DNA from: HGM04593 sp045657945
GTDB lineage: Bacteria; Bacteroidota; Bacteroidia; Bacteroidales; Bacteroidaceae
Length of the DNA: 64,000 bases
Direction of reading: 5' to 3'
Assembly: GCA_045657945.1 (NCBI GenBank)
Contig: JAZOUB010000045.1
Location: 1 to 64,000, forward strand
The translations under genes were made by a program, and so were the position numbers. Under the pieces are notes generated by a model. That model searched no databases, was not told the DNA's origin, and worked only from the letters and a program-made list of their open reading frames with translations. Each line of letters opens with the position of its first letter. Within the stretch, counting starts at the first letter, position 1. Of this stretch, positions 59,341 to 64,000 are shown in pieces.

Positions 59341-60194
59341 TTCTTTGCAATATATTTAGCTGTAAGATTCAATGTAAGAACAAATAATAAAAGGAAGAGT
59401 GATGCTCCCCAAATCAAATCCTGGAGATTCGGGTCATTAAAGAACTCCCAGATGAGCAGAGGGACAGCAGAGATAGGTTTATCAACAGACCAACGGATAA
59501 GAGAACAGCCGAGAGCCGTAAACATCAGAGGGGCGGTTTCGCCGATGACACGGGAGATTGCAAGCAATACACCGGTGAATATACCACCGAAGGCTGTGGG
59601 CAACTGTACTTTAAGCATTACTCTCGCCTTGTTGCCACCAAGAGCCAATCCGGCCTCTTTCAATGATGACGGCAGAATTTTCAGCGTCTCCTCGGTAGAG
59701 CGAATAATGAGCGGAAGCATCATAATGCAGAGAGCTACACTACCGGCAATGGCAGAATACCCCTTCATTGGAACAACGACCCATACATAGGTTATGATTC
59801 CGATAATGACAGACGGAGTTCCCTGCAACAGGTCAGTAATGTAACTTACACAACGGGCAAAACAACTCTTGCTGTTTTCGGCAAGGTATGCCCCACATAG
59901 AATTCCGGTCGGTACTGCAACCGCTATGGCCATACCTAACATAATTAAAGTACCAATAATACCGTTAGCTATACCACCAGGTATTGGCTCCCCTGCCTCA
60001 ACCGCTTTCATAGCTTTATATGCGGTAGGTGTAGGTTCGGTAAAGAAAGACCATGACAGCTGGTCAAATCCCCGCATCAGCACCTCACCCAGAATCGCAA
60101 GCAACGGCACTGCAGTGAGCGCTGCAAACAGACATACACCCCATAACATGACCTTATCTTTGGCCAATCTTTTTCTAGTATTCAGTTTCATCAT
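59328..60194 (-). CDS. pstA: Phosphate ABC transporter permease PstA
   Basis: 288 residues with about six membrane helices and the permease-ATPase coupling segment (KEAGLALGGNKARVMLKV). Forms a heterodimer with PstC. Starts 3 bp after pstC and overlaps pstB, so the operon is tightly coupled. Assignment to PstA rather than PstC follows from gene order and the shorter N-terminal region. Confidence 0.93.
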   Translation of the reverse strand: MMKLNTRKRLAKDKVMLWGVCLFAALTAVPLLAILGEVLMRGFDQLSWSFFTEPTPTAYKAMKAVEAGEPIPGGIANGIIGTLIMLGMAIAVAVPTGILCGAYLAENSKSCFARCVSYITDLLQGTPSVIIGIITYVWVVVPMKGYSAIAGSVALCIMMLPLIIRSTEETLKILPSSLKEAGLALGGNKARVMLKVQLPTAFGGIFTGVLLAISRVIGETAPLMFTALGCSLIRWSVDKPISAVPLLIWEFFNDPNLQDLIWGASLFLLLFVLTLNLTAKYIAKKWKQ

Positions 60195-60197
60195 AAA

Positions 60198-61055
60198 TCA
60201 AGCAATTCTCGCGCGTTTAATCATTATCTTGCCAATCATGTTAATGATGGCAGTAATAAGGAACAAAATAAGTCCAATGGCTATCAATGACGACAGACGC
60301 AATCCATCGGCCTCACCGAACTGGTTGGCAATTATTGATGCCATTGAGTTACCTGTAGAGGTAATAGAATCGGGAATATTATTTGTATTGCCGATGAGCA
60401 TCGTTACGGTCATTGTCTCGCCCAATGCGCGACCTATCGCTAACACATAGGATGAAAATATGCCTGAACCTGCAACAGGGAATACCACCTTACCGATAAC
60501 CTCGGCACGAGTAGCACCCAAGCTGTACGCACCCTCTTTCAAATCATTTGGGACCATCTTAATAAATTCTGCGCTCAACGATGCAGCATAGGGCACTATC
60601 ATTATGGCCAGTACCAATGACGCAGTGAGTACTCCCGAACCTTGCGGTGAAATATTCAAGTCCATGATAATAGGACGTAGTGTATAAAAGCCCCACAGAC
60701 CATATATTATCGAAGGGATACCAGCCAACAGATCTATTACGGTGCCCAGAATTCCTGCCATTTTGCCACCCTTGAAATATTCACCGATAAAAAGAGCGAC
60801 AGGCAACGAAAATGGAATACAGAACAACAGAGCCAGCAATGTGGTCATTAGTGTACCTGTGATGAATGGCAATGCTCCGTACGACTCCGCCCCCTCGGTG
60901 TAACTCCAATCGGACGAGGTGAGAAAATTCAGGAATCCGAAATGTTCAAAAGCACCGTAAGCATCAGTAACGAGGGCGTAAACAACGCCCCCGCATATTA
61001 TCGGCATAACCAATGCCGATATGAACAATATTATTCTATATATTTTATCACTCAT
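60198..61055 (-). CDS. pstC: Phosphate ABC transporter permease PstC
   Basis: 285 residues with six predicted helices; coupling segment DLKEGAYSLGATRAEVIGKV. First permease gene after pstS (9 bp gap). Partner of PstA in the inner-membrane channel. Confidence 0.93.
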   Translation of the reverse strand: MSDKIYRIILFISALVMPIICGGVVYALVTDAYGAFEHFGFLNFLTSSDWSYTEGAESYGALPFITGTLMTTLLALLFCIPFSLPVALFIGEYFKGGKMAGILGTVIDLLAGIPSIIYGLWGFYTLRPIIMDLNISPQGSGVLTASLVLAIMIVPYAASLSAEFIKMVPNDLKEGAYSLGATRAEVIGKVVFPVAGSGIFSSYVLAIGRALGETMTVTMLIGNTNNIPDSITSTGNSMASIIANQFGEADGLRLSSLIAIGLILFLITAIINMIGKIMIKRARIA

Positions 61056-61064
61056 AAAACCGGC

Positions 61065-62114
61065 TTATTGCAATACTGCCACTCCGTTGTAGGTAACACT
61101 CTTCAGGTTCTCCAGGGTCAGTTCTTTTGCCTTTACAGGAAGCGGAGCATAGTGAACTTCAGATGTAATGTTCTGTGCATCGTCCGAGAGAATATATTTC
61201 ATAAGTTCAAGTGTTGCTATAGCCTTTTCCTTGCTGCGGTCGGAGTAATTCTGTTCCTTGTAGATGATCATCCATGTGAAGGTTGAGATTGGATAGGCAC
61301 TGACAGCATCGGAATTTGTAATTGAGCAACGGGTATCCGCCGGAATCTCACCCGACGCAGCAGCAGAAATACTTGCTGCAGTAGGTTCAACAAACTCACC
61401 ACGCTGGTTCTGAATTCTTGCGTATGGAACCTTCTGCGCAAATGCATACTCCGAGCCAAGATAACCAATCGTGTTCTTTGTCTGCTTGATTACGCCTGCA
61501 ACACCTGGGTTGCCCTTTGCAGCCTGTCCCGAAGGGAAGTTTACAGACTTGCCGGCACCGTACTTCTCTTTCCACATAGGACTCACCTTTGCCAAGTAGT
61601 CTGTAAATACGAATGTGGTACCCGAGCCGTCCGAGCGGAATACAGGGATAATAGCCTCGGCAGGAAGGTTGACACCAGGATTGAGCTTGACCAATCGTTC
61701 ATCGTTCCACATTTTTATATTACCGGCAAAAATATCAGCAATAACCTCACCAGAGAGTTTCAGTTCCTTTATCCCTTCAAGATTATACGCCAGGACAACA
61801 GCACCCAGACATGTAGGTACATGAACAACTGGACTCATATTTGCCATCTCCTTATCAGTAAGATATGCATCACTTGCTGCAAAATCCACAATCTTATCGC
61901 GTAAGTTTCGTACACCGCCACCTGAACCTATTCCACCATATGCCACTACACTGCCATTAGTCTCGGCAAACTTCTCGAATATCACATTGTATAAAGGTAC
62001 GGGAAATGTAGCACCTGCTCCCGAAAGTTCCTGACCTTTTTTATCATTATCACCACAAGACACTGTTGCAACAGCAAGTACAAGTGTCATTATTGAAGAA
62101 AATATCTTTTTCAT
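61065..62114 (-). CDS. pstS: Phosphate-binding lipoprotein
   Basis: 349-residue binding protein that captures phosphate for the PstCAB importer. Lipobox ATVSC at the end of the signal sequence. Ligand-loop signatures: SGAGATFPVPLYN, GIGSGGGVRNL, and VFRSDGSGTTFVFTDYL. Order porin-pstS-pstC-pstA-pstB indicates one unit. A 68-bp dyad (62131-62198) separates it from the upstream porin gene and may attenuate or split the transcript. Confidence 0.95.
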   Translation of the reverse strand: MKKIFSSIMTLVLAVATVSCGDNDKKGQELSGAGATFPVPLYNVIFEKFAETNGSVVAYGGIGSGGGVRNLRDKIVDFAASDAYLTDKEMANMSPVVHVPTCLGAVVLAYNLEGIKELKLSGEVIADIFAGNIKMWNDERLVKLNPGVNLPAEAIIPVFRSDGSGTTFVFTDYLAKVSPMWKEKYGAGKSVNFPSGQAAKGNPGVAGVIKQTKNTIGYLGSEYAFAQKVPYARIQNQRGEFVEPTAASISAAASGEIPADTRCSITNSDAVSAYPISTFTWMIIYKEQNYSDRSKEKAIATLELMKYILSDDAQNITSEVHYAPLPVKAKELTLENLKSVTYNGVAVLQ

Positions 62115-62130
62115 AGTTACAATTATATTG

Positions 62131-62198
62131 AGAAACTGTTTGAATTTCTTGTAAAAAACATATCAAACAAAATGCAAAATAGATTTCAAACAGTTTCT
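62131..62198. repeat. Dyad between porin and pstS
   Basis: AGAAACTGTTTGAA (62131-62144) pairs perfectly with 62185-62198, enclosing 40 bases. Shares the arm motif GAAACTGTTT with the leader dyad at 44364. On the minus strand it lies between the porin stop and the pstS start; it could be an attenuator, an mRNA-stability stem, or a small repeat element. Confidence 0.65.
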
Positions 62199-62219
62199 TC
62201 TATTTTATTGAATTAAAAT

Positions 62220-63200
62220 TTAAAGTCCAAAGTAGCAATTTATGTATGCGCTGTAACCGTTATTGGCACCATCAGCCTTGGGCAGCTTCACTCTCACATT
62301 GGGAGCGATCTTCACGTATTTGCCCAATTTGAACTGCGCACCAAGAATGGCAGTTCTCTCATCCTTTGTAATATTCCAGTTATTGTTTGAGTAGAGGTCA
62401 TCAAAACGGGCATAGACATCGGCATACTTTGCCAAGTTAACAGAACCGAACACCGAATAACCGAACTGGTCGCAACCTGCTTTGTGTGAAGCGTTGAGCA
62501 TATGGTTATACTCTGCTCCCAGAGTGAAATTCTTGCACTTGTAGCCAATAAAACCAGCCATATTCACTGTTCCGGCCTTGCCCTCTTCACCGCTGTCGTT
62601 AAAGCCTCCGTACAAACGTATCTGAAAGCCATCTACCGGTGTGAATGTCGCACCCATTCCATAGTTCAAGCCGCAGTTCTTCTGAATTTTCTTATACCCC
62701 TCACCATTGACTATGATAGCATCCAATGATACCCAATCTGCAAATTTGTAAGAAGCAGAAAGACCCAAATCGGCACTGTTTCCAAACTTGTACTGGTCCT
62801 GGAAGGATTTCATGATGTAACGATAACCCCAAAATTTTTCCTGGAAATTGAACTGTGTGGTCGAGATAAGGCCTCCATTCAAGGTCAAGTTTCCTTTTTT
62901 CCAGGATACTATCGCATTCTTAATGTAGGCTATACGTTGATAATCTTCGACACTATTAGACTTGCCAATATCCATAACACCTTTTACTGAAAGACCATTG
63001 CCGAATTTGTACTCATAGCCCAAGTAGCTTCGTTCCAATTCAAATCCAAGGTCATTGTTGTTCTCTCCAAAACCGGTGTGGAAATTACCGAACACCTGTA
63101 CAATTGCCTTTCCTTTAGGTTCTTCAACATTCGTATCCTGCGCCTGGGCAGTGATACCGATACAAGTCAACAGACTTGCCAAAACAAAATTCATTTTCAT
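62220..63200 (-). CDS. Outer-membrane porin of the pst operon
   Basis: 326 residues with a signal peptide (LASLLTCIGITAQAQ), then mostly alternating beta-barrel strands ending in an aromatic/terminal residue (YINCYFGL), the pattern of a porin of the phosphate-selective O/P-like type. The gene is the first of the pst unit, which supports phosphate uptake through the outer membrane as its function; this is context-based. A PhoB-box-like direct repeat is 24 bp upstream. Confidence 0.82.
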   Translation of the reverse strand: MKMNFVLASLLTCIGITAQAQDTNVEEPKGKAIVQVFGNFHTGFGENNNDLGFELERSYLGYEYKFGNGLSVKGVMDIGKSNSVEDYQRIAYIKNAIVSWKKGNLTLNGGLISTTQFNFQEKFWGYRYIMKSFQDQYKFGNSADLGLSASYKFADWVSLDAIIVNGEGYKKIQKNCGLNYGMGATFTPVDGFQIRLYGGFNDSGEEGKAGTVNMAGFIGYKCKNFTLGAEYNHMLNASHKAGCDQFGYSVFGSVNLAKYADVYARFDDLYSNNNWNITKDERTAILGAQFKLGKYVKIAPNVRVKLPKADGANNGYSAYINCYFGL

Positions 63201-63223
63201 AGTTTAGTTCATTTGATTTCATC

Positions 63224-63243
63224 TATGCAAAGGGGTATGCAAA
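63224..63243 (-). promoter_or_regulatory. PhoB-box-like direct repeat ahead of the porin-pst operon
   Basis: Two TATGCAAA words (63224-63231 and 63236-63243; TTTGCATA on the coding strand) are separated by GGGG, a 12-bp period. Classical Pho boxes are two 7-bp repeats with a 4-bp spacer, so the layout is similar although the bases differ. A phosphate-responsive regulator binding here is inference; no phoB gene is in the window. Confidence 0.45.
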
Positions 63244-63390
63244 CTTTTGAGATATGCTAGCCTTCACTCAAAACAGAAGCACCTCCCGTGCAACTTTTTC
63301 TATGGCAAAAGTATCGGGAGTAAGTTTCATAAATATTACAAAGTTGTTAGAGATGAGTTAAGAAGTTGTTTAGAAGCTGTTATGGGATAA

Positions 63391-63675
63391 AAAGATCATG
63401 CTGTTCAATTAAGAACGACACGATATCCGGAATATGAAATATGTTTTGAAGATGACGGTTGCGGTGTTGAAGAGAAACAATTGTCACGCCTGTTCGAGAG
63501 ATTCTACCGCGTAGACAAGGGGCGTTCACGCCGCATGGGTGGCACAGGTCTTGGACTTGCGATTGTAAAACATGCAGTTCAGTTCCATGGTGGCACTATT
63601 GCAGCAACAAACCGTCCTGGTGGTGGCTTGAAATTTGATTTCACTCTTAGGAAACAAGAGACAGCCAACCAATGA
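63391..63675 (+). pseudogene. 5'-truncated histidine kinase remnant (PhoR-like)
   Basis: The frame from just after a stop codon at 63388-63390 encodes only the end of a sensor kinase: G1 box EDDGCGV, F box LFERFYRVDKGRS, G2 box GGTGLGLAIVKHAVQFHGG. The sensor, the phosphoacceptor-His helix and the N box are absent, and there is no suitable start codon. It is therefore a remnant, not a working kinase. The position beside the pst operon and PhoR-like wording suggest a deleted phoR-type gene. It ends 18 bp from the convergent U32 gene. Confidence 0.75.
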
Positions 63676-63693
63676 CAAGTAATAAATCAGCTA

Positions 63694-64000
63694 TTACTCA
63701 GCAACCACCCTCATTATACACTCCTTGCAATCGAATGCAAGGCGGAACTTGCGGCCGTCGCCCGAGACAATGTAGAAAGGTTCCTTATATGGCGATGGCT
63801 TGCCGTTCTTGCTGCACCAACCGAAACTGTACTTTATGCAATGCTTGCAGAACATCACCGTTGCACCATCCTTGCCCTCGAGTTCAAATGCCGGCTGCAC
63901 ATCGGTAACCTTGTGCAGGTTATAGAATTTCCTTGCATAACTGTTCGAAACATTGCCTTTATAGTCGAGCGCAGTTGCAACATACGCCACATCACCCTCC
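63694..64000 (-). CDS. U32-family peptidase, C-terminal part (partial)
   Basis: The open frame runs off the window end (64000), so only about 102 C-terminal residues are seen. They show the cysteine pattern of the Bacteroidetes U32 peptidase tail: MFCKHCIKYSFGWC and FRLAFDCKECIM, with EPFYIVSGDGRKF between. U32 proteins include collagenase-like peptidases and tRNA hydroxylation enzymes; the N-terminal catalytic region is outside the window, so subtype cannot be set. Confidence 0.65.
   Translation of the reverse strand, partial: EGDVAYVATALDYKGNVSNSYARKFYNLHKVTDVQPAFELEGKDGATVMFCKHCIKYSFGWCSKNGKPSPYKEPFYIVSGDGRKFRLAFDCKECIMRVVAE

Noticed and set aside
1..64000. CRISPR array, prophage or insertion sequence
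   Set aside because: No regularly spaced repeats of 25-40 bp with unique spacers, no transposase, integrase or phage structural gene was found.

Overview
The window looks like chromosomal DNA of a Bacteroidales bacterium (Bacteroides/Prevotella-like gut or oral anaerobe). The evidence is promoter boxes of the Bacteroidetes type (TTTG, about 20 bp, TAnnTTTG or TATCTTCG), few Shine-Dalgarno sites, and families typical of the order: DUF4301, DUF1573, DUF4369, a Dps-like thioferritin, an M6 peptidase with C-terminal modules, and an acid-resistance glutaminase/glutamate decarboxylase pair. The genus cannot be fixed from sequence reading alone.

Layout. 1-1970: a repeat- and palindrome-rich stretch around a Cys-rich nitroreductase lipoprotein. 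1971-4408 (minus): glsA-gadB acid-resistance pair, divergent from an MFS and an EamA transporter (4571-6713). 6826-9354: secreted M6 metallopeptidase, then a 1.2 kb AT-rich gap. 10535-12869: XRE regulator and pyrK-pyrD. 13015-17933: trmD (minus), gyrA and a TPR protein. 18013-21839 (minus): aminotransferase and a long Sel1-repeat protein. 21950-24488: dus, ltaE, YbaK-type editing protein. 24492-26006: DUF4301. 26118-28790: a RelA-type (p)ppGpp synthetase and a DUF1573 protein. 28793-31584 (minus): LysR regulator and a DASS-type anion transporter with a large hydrophilic insertion. 31801-34867: CBM9-like protein and patatin/barrel protein. 34984-36477: tRNA-Arg(ACG), a queuosine-precursor transporter and a radical SAM enzyme.

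36493-40668 (minus): phospholipase D-type lipoprotein and M16 peptidase. 40848-43593: DUF2148 protein, aguA, aguB and a small membrane protein, with agmatine-to-putrescine conversion as the evident theme. 43644-44159: Dps-like ferritin. 44517-46850: ThiE-like protein, prs, DUF4369 lipoprotein. 46933-47754: panB. 47943-58369: a four-gene double-strand-break processing operon, sbcD-sbcC-addA-addB. 58573-63200 (minus): phosphate uptake operon, porin-pstS-pstC-pstA-pstB, next to a 5'-truncated histidine-kinase remnant (63391-63675). The window ends inside a U32-type peptidase gene.

Most of the window is ordinary core genome. No CRISPR array, prophage, integrase or intact insertion sequence was seen. 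The points most worth a second look are the coupled queuosine-transporter/radical SAM pair, the RSH protein with an eroded hydrolase domain, the DASS insertion, two large dyads sharing one motif (44364-44494 and 62131-62198), the PhoB-box-like repeat and kinase remnant beside the pst operon, PstB with an LSVGQ signature, and the inverted repeats flanking the nitroreductase gene.
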